The notes under the pieces are model-generated. The model was given only the letters and a program-made list of their open reading frames with translations, was not told where the DNA came from and did not search any database. The position numbers were made by a program, and so were the translations under genes. This document shows positions 45,832-54,795 of a stretch of DNA of 64,000 nt, piece by piece. This DNA is from Paenibacillus periandrae (GTDB lineage: Bacteria > Bacillota > Bacilli > Paenibacillales > NBRC-103111): positions 1 through 64,000 of the forward strand of contig NZ_JAJNMU010000020.1 in the NCBI RefSeq assembly GCF_022458865.1, written 5' to 3'. Position 1 is the stretch's first letter. Each line of letters starts with the position of its first letter.

Positions 45832-46784
45832 ATGAATGAAGCCGCTTTTGATATGAAGTTATTTGAGAGCTACAAGCCGGGGTTAACCTCGTATTGTTAT
45901 CGAATGTTGGGATCCATTGATGATGCGGACGATGCTGTACAGGAAACCTATATTCGGGCATGGCAGAGCTGGGATCGATTCAGACAGGACTCATCCATTA
46001 AAACATGGATCTACCGCATAGCGTCGAACTTATGCCTGGACAAGCTGAGGCAAGCGAAGCGCCGTACGCTTCCCGTTGACCTGTCCAACCCGGTGATCAA
46101 GATTGTCGAACCGAACGAAACGCTGCCAGACTCGTCCTGGATTTGGCCCTCACCCGAATTTGGAGAAAATCCGGAAGATGCTCTCGTTCGCAAGGATACC
46201 CTTCAGCTCTGCTTTATTGCACTTTTGCAAACCTTGCCGCCTCGTCAACACGCGGTTCTTATTCTGAAGGATGTCTTTGAATGGTCTTCGTAACAAATTG
46301 CGGAAACGTTGGGAATGTCGCCGGCAGCGGCGAACAGCGCCCTGCAACGAGCCAGGGAGACGATGGACCGAACGTGGCTTCGCTCCGACGAATTTAGTAA
46401 GATGGATGTCAATCCCGACCAGAATCTTCTCTCGTGGTATGTGGAAGCGTTTGAGCAATTCGATATCCAAGCGCTTGTGTCGTTGTTACATGAGGAAGGT
46501 TGTATGTCCATGTCGCCTTTCGCCATGTGGATAAGCGGGCAAGAAGATTTGTCCGCGTTTTTTGCACTTACGCGCTGGCATTGCGAGGGAGCCAAATTTT
46601 TGCCAACTACAGTGAATGGCGGTTATCCCGGGCGCAGTATGTGCCAGGTAAGGAGGCATCCGTCCTGGTGCCTTGGGGCATTCACGTGATTGAAGTGAAA
46701 GATAATCGGATATTTCATGTTCAAAATTTCATAAATGCAAAATTATTTTCCCGATTAGGGCTTCCCGAACAAATAGACCGATGA
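45832..46784 (+). pseudogene. Broken ECF sigma factor with SnoaL-like C-terminal domain
   Basis: Sigma region 2 (YCYRMLGSIDDADDAVQETY, RAWQSWDRF) and region 4 (LPPRQHAVLILKDVFEWSS) are followed by TAA at 46291-46293. The same frame resumes QIAETLGMSPAAANSALQRA. A SnoaL-like domain (DQNLLSWYVEAFEQFDIQAL) follows, and a frameshift near 46600 moves the end (VPWGIHVIEVKDNRIFHVQN) to another frame. The domain order is that of ECF41-type/sigma-70 proteins with a regulatory NTF2-like domain. One nonsense and one frameshift leave it inactive unless they are sequence errors. Confidence 0.75.
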
Positions 46785-46850
46785 ATTCGGAGATTGGTAT
46801 TCGTCTATATTAGTGAGAAACAAAATTCCTGTAAAGAGGTGTCCTTCACA

Positions 46851-47276
46851 ATGGAAACAAGCAATTCAACGAAAGTAACCGTAGAGACCGTCGTTCAAGC
46901 CCCTGTAGCAAAAGTATGGAGCTATTGGACCGAGCCGGACCACATTACGAAGTGGTATCAACCTTCCGAGGAATGGCATGCGCCAAGAGCGGAGAACGAT
47001 TTGCGAGTCGGTGGCGAATTCCTGACAAGGATGGAAGCGAAAGATGGTAGTATGGGTTTTGATTATAGCGGAATTTACGACGAAGTGAAGCTGCATGAGA
47101 CGATTGCCTACACATTGGGAGACGGACGGAAAGTGGATATTGCGTTCGTCGATCAAGGCGAGGCCACGAAGGTCGTTGAAATCTTCGACCCCGAGAGCAC
47201 TCACCCTGTTGAATTCCAACAGGCGGGTTGGCAAGCGATTCTGGATAGTTTCAAACGATATACGGAAGCATCATAA
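46851..47276 (+). CDS. SRPBCC/AHSA1-family protein
   Basis: About 141 residues. The START/Bet v1-like fold is indicated by VTVETVVQAPVAKVWSYWTE, PDHITKWYQPSEEWHAPRAE and the C-terminal helix QQAGWQAILDSFKRYTE. These proteins bind hydrophobic ligands; function here unknown. ATG 46851 follows AAAGAGGTG; an upstream TTG at 46794 lacks an RBS. It follows the broken sigma factor by 67 bases; in related genomes SRPBCC and ECF genes are often paired. Confidence 0.78.
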   Translation: METSNSTKVTVETVVQAPVAKVWSYWTEPDHITKWYQPSEEWHAPRAENDLRVGGEFLTRMEAKDGSMGFDYSGIYDEVKLHETIAYTLGDGRKVDIAFVDQGEATKVVEIFDPESTHPVEFQQAGWQAILDSFKRYTEAS

Positions 47277-47284
47277 GAATAACG

Positions 47285-47324
47285 AAACGCGCTCTGCCTC
47301 CAAAGGACGACAGAGCGCGTTTTT
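47285..47324 (+). terminator. Strong terminator of the SRPBCC gene
   Basis: AAACGCGCTCTG (47285-47296) is fully complementary to CAGAGCGCGTTT (47311-47322), then TT. Followed at 47427-47460 by a separate hairpin (CGGCAACCG/CGGTTGCTG) that resembles the middle part of the intergenic repeats. Confidence 0.85.
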
Positions 47325-47726
47325 CCTTGGATGAAAGAGCAATCGATCTTCGATTGTTCTGTTCCCTATTCACTGTTGTTATTGTGTTCTATCGGTAGAC
47401 GATAGCATCTCAACATGACGGCAACCGGTCGCGTGATCGGTTGCTGTCGTTCGTTGAGCTAAACCAGCTAATAGTTGTCAAGATTTTTCTCTAAAACACT
47501 TCTAATTTACGTGCTATACTAAAAATGAACATGCCAAATAAACTTCCCCAATTTTTAATTTGGAAAGTTATTGTTTATTTAGTTGGATGTAGTTTTTGAT
47601 CCGTATCTTGGAAATCTGTTTTGCTTTTTAGTAACGCATAAATCCAATGTAAAAGTTTGTTAACACAAGCGATGACCGCTACTCTAAAAGGTTTGCCTTC
47701 ATTTCGTTTCTTATCGTAAAATTCTC

Positions 47727-48822
47727 TTAATCTTTATTGCGTGGGATCATTTCATCTGTCTTTTTCTTTTTACGAGCATCACGTATTCCACACCTTACAG
47801 CCATATATAATGCGTGTCTTAAGCTGCTAGACCCTCTTTTGGTAATTCGGTTAACTGAAGCTGTAAATTTGCCAGAGGCATACACACTAGGGTCTACTCC
47901 AGCGAAAGCGACTAGCTTTTTGGGGTGATTAAACCGATCGATCTCACCGATTTCGGAGATAAGCGTTGCAGCGATTTTTTCTCCTATACCAGGGATAGAT
48001 TGGAGAATCATATATTCTTCCATTTCTTGGGCAAGGGCATCTATTTCGGCATCCAACTTGGATAGGTGCTCTTGGTATTGAAGGATTAACGTGATCAGGA
48101 TCTCAAGATTAAAGATATGGCTTTGAAATAAGTTGTTCTGGAATGGGTTTCGGGATGCGGCGTCTCTTAGCTTTTGCGCCCGTTCCTTCGCCCATTTATC
48201 AGAACGACTTTTACATAGAGAAGCTATTTTATCCACCAATGTACATTCGCTGATGCTTAAAACCGACTTCGATGTTGGAAACTGTAATAGTGTTTGCAAG
48301 GAAACTTTGGAATATAAATCACCAAACACACCTACATATTCAGGAAATATTTGATCCAACACGGAATGAAGCTGTAATTTCGTTTGTGCAGATACTCCTG
48401 AATGCTTTCGTGCAGTCTTGTTAGATTACGAAGGTTTAAGCGTTGGATCCCCCTTTTTTATAAGGCTCTAGTTCTTCTTTATAATAAAGTTCACATAGAT
48501 GAAAGGAATCAATGGCATCGGTTTTAACCTTCCGTAAGCTTGAACTTTTAGCTCGATAAGCAATAAGTGGATTGACGATAATATACACATATTGATGCAA
48601 TTGAACAACAGGAGTATGATAGTGTCCTGTTGATTCCAAAATAACTGTAGGCTTTTTACCCCCTAGGGTCTCAACTTCCTTTAAGAACTTAAGAAAAATA
48701 GTATTAAATTCCTCAACATTATGAAGGATGCTAAAACTTTTACGATACGGCTTTCGTTTATCCAAAAATGCTTGAACTTGACTTTCTCCTTTGGCTACAT
48801 CCAGACCCACGACTGGATTCAT
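47727..48822 (-). pseudogene. IS110-family transposase, frameshifted
   Basis: N-terminal frame (48436-48822): RuvC-like DEDD residues in VVGLDVAKGESQV, VILESTGHYH and KTDAIDSFHLCEL. C-terminal frame (47727-48362): the Tnp domain with LQSIPGIGEKIAATLISEIG and KRGSSSLRHALYMAVRCGIR, including the probable catalytic Ser. Between them a third frame supplies RGIQRLNLRNLTRLHE, so there are two frameshifts (near 48450 and 48395). All catalytic residues survive in pieces. The 5' non-coding flank is described separately. Confidence 0.82.
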
Positions 48823-49020
48823 ACGAATTCTCCTCCTTCATCATACATAATTGTCGGTATCCCCTAAGGCTTCTTGTAATGTCATAGGTTCGCTTGTTAA
48901 ACGGGATCTGGTCCCAACCAGCCTGAAACATGTTTATACAAGTAGGGGGTGAACAGTTTAGCTGACGGGATCAAGTCCCACGGGCACACCGTTCTACCCC
49001 GACTACCGTAATCATAAGAC
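48823..49020 (-). ncRNA. Candidate IS110 bridge-RNA region (transposase 5' flank)
   Basis: About 200 non-coding bases upstream of the transposase start, on its strand. In IS110-group elements this end encodes the bridge RNA that guides the recombinase. Repeated short motifs (CGGGATCtGGTCCCA near 48901-48917 and ACGGGATCAAGTCCCA near 48964-48979) could form similar loops. No fold was computed and element ends were not defined, so this is positional inference. Confidence 0.3.
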
Positions 49021-49030
49021 CCTATGAAAA

Positions 49031-49088
49031 AAGGTCAACCAGAAATATCTGGCTAACCTTATATTACGAACGGGCAGTTATCCGCAAC
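49031..49088 (+). repeat. Right half of an intergenic hairpin repeat (F)
   Basis: A hairpin (AAGGT..CCAGA/TCTGG..ACCTT, 49031-49060) is followed by ACGGGCAGTTATCCGCAAC (49070-49088), which matches the right ends of B and C. The IS110 lies directly upstream and may have separated this half from its left arm. Confidence 0.45.
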
Positions 49089-49179
49089 AGAGAATGGATC
49101 TGAAACCAAGTGTTTTATTTCGAATACATGGTACAATTCCTTAATTCAAGAGTTACATTTTAGGACGGGAAGTGAGCTT

Positions 49180-49522
49180 TTGACCATCAGTAAGAGGAAT
49201 TCAAGAACAATTGTAGGTGATAATGAAATGTATAGATGGACTGTGTCACCTGATAGTGGTTACTTAGTTTTTGTTACAGAACATGGAATAGTAAGGGGAA
49301 AAGGATCGAGGTTTACGTTACTTCCGAAAGTAATGGCTTTTGGACGAGCTTTCCTGATGTGAATGATACGAATTTAAAGGTAATAAAGCCAAGTGATGTA
49401 TCTCAGTTCATAACACTGGCTATTAACCATGGTTGGAATCCCAAAGAAGCTGGTAGACCAATTAGACCAATTGCATTTGACTTATCAGGTGACACCTTAC
49501 TAAAACGTATTTCTTTAAACTG
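49180..49522 (+). pseudogene. Frameshifted small gene, unknown family
   Basis: TTG 49180 opens a frame reading YRWTVSPDSGYLVFVTEHGI then VRGK. After the run GGGGAAAAGG near 49297-49306 the sense moves to another frame: IEVYVTSESNGFWTSFPDVN, LKVIKPSDVSQFITLAINHG and IRPIAFDLSGD, ending at TGA 49520-49522. Adding one A to the run would restore about 114 residues. Either a recent frameshift or a sequence error. It resembles uncharacterised Bacillales proteins. Confidence 0.5.
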
Positions 49523-49628
49523 AATAGAAAATTCTTCCTTTTACTGATGAAGGTAGCGTACAATAGCGATATATAATGTACGATTCGAGGAGATTGAGGC
49601 ATGAATCCCGCGGTCCGCGAGGTGTATT

Positions 49629-49696
49629 TTCGAAGAAGCGGAAGCAGCGGACAACCCTGCATTGGCTAACTGAGAAAGGGTATCCGCTTCTTCGAA
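49629..49696. repeat. 14-base perfect inverted repeat between genes
   Basis: TTCGAAGAAGCGGA (49629-49642) and TCCGCTTCTTCGAA (49683-49696) are exact complements with a 40-base interior that has further CCCT/AGGG pairing. It lies 72 bases before the APH-like gene. No T-run, so not a standard terminator. Confidence 0.6.
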
Positions 49697-49768
49697 GCCT
49701 AAACCGGTGAGGGTTCGAATGCAATAACGTTATCTGAAAGGGCACGAAAGGCGGAAGAGGAGAGACCA

Positions 49769-50548
49769 ATGGACATACATGATATTCCTGTTGAATTTGT
49801 AGAGCAAATAGGAGCGATTAAGAACATCTCATTCCCTCAACAAGGGCATACTTCGCTTGTTGTTAAAATTGAAACTCGTGATCATCAGTTCATTATTAAA
49901 AAGACAGAGCATGGTTTATTTAATGAATGGTTATCGGAGGAATATAAAGCATTACAATATCTTTCAACTACTGGACTACCGGTTCCAAAGGCATATGCTT
50001 TCCATATTCAAGACAAATCCAGATGGCTACTCATGGATTATATAGATGGAATAAGTTTGAGACATTTCTTGGGAAGTAAACCTAATCTCAGGGATAGAGA
50101 GAAAGTTATATCTTACTATGGTCTATGTTTAAAGCAAATCCATGAATGCCAATGCCCTGTTAGATTGCGCAAGAATGATCAATCTTGGTTAGGTACAATG
50201 CTCATGAAGGCTAGCCACAATCTTGCTAATTATAATGTGGATGGCACTGAAGAATTACTTATACGACTGAAAAATGATAGACCTAAACCGATTGAGAATA
50301 CTCTGATTCATGGCGATTTTCACACTAATAATGTATTGGTTAACTACAATAATGTAATTGGTATTATCGATTGGCCTAGAGCTGCGTTTGGTGATCCGCG
50401 ATTTGATATCGCGTTGGCTATCAGACCTAAGCAAGATGTTTTTGATCAAAAGGGGGATAAAGAATTATTCTTTGAATCCTATGATAGATTAAGGATAACA
50501 GATGAAGAATATAGGTATTTCCAAGAAGGTTTGTATAAGTTCTTTTAA
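49769..50548 (+). CDS. Aminoglycoside phosphotransferase (APH)-family kinase
   Basis: 259 residues of the APH/choline kinase fold. Catalytic loop LIHGDFHTNNVLVNYNN carries the base Asp; IIDWPRAAFGDPRFDIALA is the metal-binding motif. KKTEHGLFNEW provides the ATP-binding Lys region. Family members phosphorylate antibiotics or small metabolites; nothing here shows which. AGAGGAGAG is 7 bases before ATG 49769. The C-terminus is slightly short for the family (usually 270-300). Confidence 0.8.
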   Translation: MDIHDIPVEFVEQIGAIKNISFPQQGHTSLVVKIETRDHQFIIKKTEHGLFNEWLSEEYKALQYLSTTGLPVPKAYAFHIQDKSRWLLMDYIDGISLRHFLGSKPNLRDREKVISYYGLCLKQIHECQCPVRLRKNDQSWLGTMLMKASHNLANYNVDGTEELLIRLKNDRPKPIENTLIHGDFHTNNVLVNYNNVIGIIDWPRAAFGDPRFDIALAIRPKQDVFDQKGDKELFFESYDRLRITDEEYRYFQEGLYKFF

Positions 50549-50687
50549 GTATCGCTTCGAAGGTGCCCATCCGATAGACGATGAATTTGAAAGCGATATT
50601 GAGAAAGAAACTGAAAGAGATGCTAACTCTATTGATGATTTAGGTCACAGCATACAAATGATTTTTGAAAGAAGTTTTGGCGAGTAA
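50549..50687 (+). pseudogene. Short acidic C-terminal coding fragment
   Basis: Directly after the APH-like stop another frame reads YRFEGAHPIDDEFESDIEKE then TERDANSIDDLGHSIQMIFE, ending TAA 50685-50687. It has no own start. Probably the tail of another gene, or of an original longer reading frame joined by a frameshift at 50545. Confidence 0.3.
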
Positions 50688-50880
50688 TTTAAATTAGAAT
50701 GCTGCTTGAAGGTTGCCGGGCAGATTTGGTCTAAATAAAAAGATCATTATTAAGTAACCACTATTGTCCAATACTGAGAGGGCTATCAAGTGGTAGTCCT
50801 TTTCTACGAGGGAGGATAGTTCAATCGTTGGCCAGCCGTGCACTTAATTGATGCTGTGAGCAATTGCTTCAAAATTATAC

Positions 50881-50911
50881 TTGCTTTAAAGTGCACTTTA
50901 AGGTTTAGGCT
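50881..50911 (+). promoter_or_regulatory. MerR-type promoter with palindromic operator
   Basis: TTGCTT (50881-50886) and TAGGCT (50906-50911) are 19 bases apart, the overlong spacer typical of MerR-activated promoters. The perfect palindrome TTAAAGTGCACTTTAA (50886-50901) fills the spacer. It lies 54 bases before the MerR gene, so autoregulation with the downstream reductase is likely. Confidence 0.72.
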
Positions 50912-50964
50912 AATAAGAACCAACCGGCTTTCTTAAAATTTGCACAAAAGGAGCGAACATCGCT

Positions 50965-51396
50965 ATGTCATATACGATCAAGGAAGCTTCGGAGCGGCTT
51001 GGTTGCCCGGCACATACGATTCGGTTTTATGAGAAGGAGGGATTGCTTCCTTACATTAAGAGGGATCGGCACGGCAATCGTCTGTTCGATCAAGATCATC
51101 TGGATTGGATTCGGTTAATGACGTGTTTCCGGGCCACCGGAATGAAAATTTCCTTGATGAAGCAGATGGTTAACCTCGCGTTAGACGGCGATGCCACGAT
51201 TCCGCAGAGAAAAGCGATCTTAAACCAGTACAAAGAAGAATTGTACCGTCGACAAAGCGAACTGGCAGAAGCGCTTGATGCCGTTAATAATAAGCTTGCC
51301 ATCTACGAGGATATTGAGAGGGGAAGGCTTCCTTCCGAGAGCAGGCTGCTGAATCAAATGGAAGATCAACACAACCAATCGATTAAACAGGATTGA
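50965..51396 (+). CDS. MerR-family transcriptional regulator
   Basis: 143 residues: N-terminal winged helix (YTIKEASERLGCPAHTIRFY, EKEGLLPYIKRDRHGNRLFD) and a coiled-coil dimer helix (QYKEELYRRQSELAEALDAV). No effector-domain cysteines, resembling AdhR/YfmP-type regulators that control aldo/keto reductases and aldehyde detoxification. AAAGGAG precedes the ATG. It lies 10 bases before the reductase gene. Confidence 0.87.
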   Translation: MSYTIKEASERLGCPAHTIRFYEKEGLLPYIKRDRHGNRLFDQDHLDWIRLMTCFRATGMKISLMKQMVNLALDGDATIPQRKAILNQYKEELYRRQSELAEALDAVNNKLAIYEDIERGRLPSESRLLNQMEDQHNQSIKQD

Positions 51397-51406
51397 GGAT
51401 GAAAAG

Positions 51407-52379
51407 ATGAAACAAAGAGCATTGGGCAATAGTGATATTATTTTATCTTCGATCGGACTTGGCATCATGGGAATGTCCTCCGGGCATGTACGGGGAGACT
51501 AACGATGAACAATCTATCCAAACGATTCATCGTGCTTTAGACCTAGGCGTCACGATGTTCGATACCGCCGACGTGTATGGGAACGGGCACAACGAAGAGT
51601 TGCTTGGGAAAGCACTTCAGGGGCGTCGAGAGCAAGCTGTAATTGCGACCAAGTTCTCTTACACCCCCAATTACGAGAGTATCAGCGGCCATCCCGATTA
51701 CATTAAGAAGGCAGTGGATGATAGTCTGCATCGTTTAAAGACGGATTACATCGATCTGTATTATCAGCACCGAGTCGATCCGCAAGTTCCGATCGAAGAG
51801 ACGGTTGGGGCGATGGCCGATCTGGTTAAGGCTGGCAAGGTTCGGGCGCTCGGTCTGTCTGAAGCTTCCGCATCAACCATTCGTCGTGCCCATGCAGTGC
51901 ATCCGATCTCCGCGCTGGAGAGCGAATATTCACTCTGGAGCCGTGACATCGAAGACGAGATTCTTCCTGCCGCAAGAGAACTGGGGATTACCCATGTTGC
52001 ATATAGTCCGCTCAGCAGAGGCTTTATCTCCGGCGAGCTTCGTAAGTTCGAGGATTTGGCTGCCGACGATCTTCGCAGATGGTTGCCTCGATTCCAGGGA
52101 GAGAACTTTATGAAGAACTTGGAGATTGTCAATAAGATCAAGGAGATCGCGCTTGAAAAAGATTGTTCTCCCTCTCAATTTGCCATCGCCTGGACGATCT
52201 CCAATGGGGCGCTACCCATCCCAGGAACGAAGCGAATTAAGTATTTGGAGGAAAATGCCGCTGCCTCGGATGTTGTCCTCACGAAAGAAGACCTTACGCT
52301 CATCGAGAACGTTAGTCCGAAGAACATTACTCAAGGCGCTCGATACATGAAAGAACAAATGACGCTGCTTGATGGTTAA
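51407..52379 (+). pseudogene. Aldo/keto reductase with one frameshift
   Basis: The frame from ATG 51407 reads KQRALGNSDIILSSIGLGIM then GMS. From about 51480 the protein continues one base out of frame as PGMYGETNDEQSIQTIHRAL. Catalytic Asp and Tyr are in FDTADVYGNG, Lys in IATKFSY and His in LYYQHRVDP; the C-terminal GTKRIKYLEENAAA cofactor motif is intact to 52379. Only one indel (near GTCCTCCGGG, 51474-51483) separates this from a normal 323-residue enzyme, so a sequence error is possible. Operonic with the MerR gene. Confidence 0.8.
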
Positions 52380-52390
52380 GCTATAATTTA

Positions 52391-52419
52391 ATGGTCCACG
52401 GTATCCGTGGGCCATTTTT
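52391..52419 (+). terminator. Terminator of the MerR/reductase operon
   Basis: ATGGTCCACGG and CCGTGGGCCAT (one G-U pair) around TAT, followed by TTTTT. Confidence 0.85.
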
Positions 52420-52452
52420 GATATTCGACATTGCCCTAGGAGGTTAACCATA

Positions 52453-52984
52453 ATGAAAGCAACAGCCGCTGATCGAGTGAAGCTCGCACCAGGGTTCTGG
52501 TCCAGTTTGCGCCTATTAGGGATTCCCCTCAAGAAGTAGCGCGCCATGCTCATCTGCCTTGACCGTCATCGACGACCCAGTCGTCACAACCGCCCAATAC
52601 TACGCGATCTGGCAGGCTTATGCCGAACTTATCGGGGATACTGCCACGGGAATCGTCAAGTTGGCCACCGCATTCGAGACGGCGCAATATCCACCGGCCG
52701 TCTTAGCGACCTTCCATGCCAGGGATTTCCGAAATGCTCTTACGCGAATGACTCGAAATAAGCAAATGTGCCCGCCTGAAAGCTTGTGTTTACGTGAAGA
52801 AGGAGGGCTGGGTATCATCGAACTGGATTGGCAGCATGCCACGGAGCCCGGACCTCCTGTACTGGTTGGGATTACACTCGCCTATCTCTTAGAGCTAGGA
52901 CGACGAGGAACCGGTCGGCCGCTCACGGCTTATTCGGTAGAGTTCGTCCACGATATGGGCAACACGGAAGTACTCGAAGTTTAA
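52453..52984 (+). pseudogene. Truncated AraC-family regulator (N-terminal ligand domain)
   Basis: ATG 52453 after AGGAGG opens VKLAPGFWSSLRLLGIPL. The sense then moves through another frame (QEVARHAHLP) to a third (TVIDDPVVTTAQYYAIWQAY to 52984), matching the arabinose-binding-like N-terminal domain of AraC regulators. The DNA-binding C-terminus is absent. Two frameshifts plus truncation. Confidence 0.65.
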
Positions 52985-53057
52985 TCTTGTCATGTAGATC
53001 GACATTAAGTTTCCCACTATGGAAACTCAATACTTATATAGGATTCTCGTTTTTTTT

Positions 53058-53160
53058 GTAGGTAACTTTGTGTCATTTTTCAATGACACAAAGTTACCTA
53101 CTCAATTGTATATTGACACAAAGTTACCTACTCATATAAAGTTGCCCACTTGTTGCCCAC
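53058..53160. repeat. IS21-type terminal repeat cluster
   Basis: TGACACAAAGTTACCTAC occurs at 53084-53101 and 53114-53131, and inverted at 53058-53075. Shorter relatives (AAAGTTGCCCAC at 53137-53148, TTGCCCAC at 53153-53160) follow. IS21 elements carry multiple internal repeats of this kind at their ends. No istA/istB gene is nearby, so only an end, or two joined ends, remains. Confidence 0.6.
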
Positions 53161-53298
53161 TTTAGGAAGGAAAAAACTGAAGATTAATTTACTGTGATTT
53201 CGGTTGGGTGCCCCCTTATACCGCTTTTATCATTCGTTTTATGTTTAAGAAAAAAGATAATGCCCGGTGACGTTACGAATGCTCTTATATTCCAAGTA

Positions 53299-53469
53299 TT
53301 TTTAATAATCTGAATATTACCTGGCTAAATCGGAAGATCTCTGGGTAGTGCATTAAATAGGCAGGATTTATAATAAGTTTAAGTAAACGGATGAGGATTC
53401 ATCCGGAACAACATGGCTTTGCAGAGCAAAGTTAAAGGAATCTAACAAGGAGATGGTATATATTGGGGA
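53299..53469 (+). repeat. Diverged direct copy of the 61.4-kb operon leader
   Basis: About 171 bases match 61357-61526 with only scattered changes and a 1-base indel, including TTTATAATAAG (-10 region), AGTAAACGGATGAGGATT and the RBS-start segment (AACAAGGAGATGG..TTGGGGA). It ends just after the permease start codon, where similarity stops. Confidence 0.75.
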
Positions 53470-53565
53470 TACCAGACCTGTTGATTAACCAGAAATTGTA
53501 ATACAAGTAATCCTGCCAGAGGTATACTGAAGCAGGCGATTCAGTCGCACCACCCACTCAATCGG

Positions 53566-54360
53566 TTACTTACACAGACTAAATAAGCGTGAAAATTGAA
53601 CAAATGGAAGTCTGGCATGCCGGGGCATTTTTAAGGAAAGTGCATTGAATGACCATTTGAGCAGGACATAGATCGTGAGAGCGCTAAACAATTGGCCATA
53701 CACCGCATTTTCGGTTGTGCCAAATAGCGTAGTTAGGTTCATATGCTGTTTGATCCAGCGAAAAAAGACCTCAATCTGCCAGCGAACTTTATATATCTGT
53801 GCAATTTGCTCCGCCGTCACATGCATTAAATCGGTCACCACTCGGATTTCACTGCCTTCGAAGTCTTGAAAAATGACGACGCGATGGAGCTTTTTCGAAC
53901 GACATTGCGGAGTGCCCAGTTGACAGGTGATGTCACGTATGACCGGTAATTCCATCGGACTTTGTTGACGTAACGCTATCGGCTTTTCCAGATGGACGTT
54001 GTCGCGCAAGCGAATGACAAACGAATTGCCCGTCTTGTTTGAAACGATCCAGTCGCTCCAGTTTGCCGTACGCCCGGTCCATGACCATAATGAAAGGCAT
54101 CTGAGTCAGGCTTTCGCTCACCGGTCCATCCTTAAATACGGCAAATGGAACTTCAGCCGCTTTACTTGAAAATCGTGAATAATGAACTTCCACCAGGTCA
54201 CTGAGGGAAGCGCAATCAGAACCGGCACGGTAGCTGGGCCATTCTTCATAAACCGCTGTGCGCACCAATATTGCAACAATTGATACACCGTAAATTTACG
54301 AGCTTTATCTGTGTTCCCCGATCGGTTGACGATGGATTCGACTTGATGTTCAGGGTCCAA
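53566..54360 (-). pseudogene. IS4-family transposase, degraded
   Basis: Minus-strand frames together give QVESIVNRSGNTDKARKFTV, then MVMDRAYGKLERLDRFKQDG (second catalytic Asp), and after a frameshift near 54015 the end RDNVHLEKPIALRQQ...IYKVRWQIEVFFRWIKQHM (catalytic Glu). Another frame change occurs near 54200. The N-terminus is abutted by an IS630 remnant at about 54350. Confidence 0.7.
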
Positions 54361-54677
54361 GTGTGCCGGGCTTTGAATCCAACGTCGACAGGACGCAGAG
54401 TCGTGATGGTAGCCTTCACCTTGTCTTCTTGTTCTTCAGTGAGTTTCTTTGGACCTCCAGGCGAATGTCCAAGATCGAGACCCGACAACCCTTGGTTACG
54501 GTAGGTGTTCCAATACGTGCTGACGGTTTGGTAAGTCCGTTTTAAGCTACCCGCGATTTCCGTTAAGGTTCGTCCTACCAAGTGAAGACGCACAGCGAGA
54601 TAGCGTTCATACATCCGAGTGCTATTGGTTTCTTTCATTGCTGTTACGAGTATCTCTAGTTCGTTTTCTTTTTTCAT
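54340..54677 (-). pseudogene. IS630-family transposase N-terminal fragment
   Basis: From ATG 54677: ERYLAVRLHLVGRTLTEIAG, LKRTYQTVSTYWNTYRNQGL and GGPKKLTEEQEDKVKATITT, the paired helix-turn-helix of IS630/Tc1-like transposases. Similarity stops after RHTWTL near 54370, where IS4 sequence begins. The DDE catalytic domain is missing. Confidence 0.72.
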
Positions 54678-54795
54678 CTCTGATCCCTTCCTTTTCGGTC
54701 TTTTCTACATCATTACCCGAATTGGTCGGTTGTTTAAAACACGAGTTCATTCTATATAGTCATAAATAAAGTTAAACAATCGATGAGAGGATGAT

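Noticed and set aside
53058..53160. Repeated 18-base units as a CRISPR array
   Set aside because: Only three full copies, one inverted, with unequal short gaps and no cas genes; matches IS21 end architecture.
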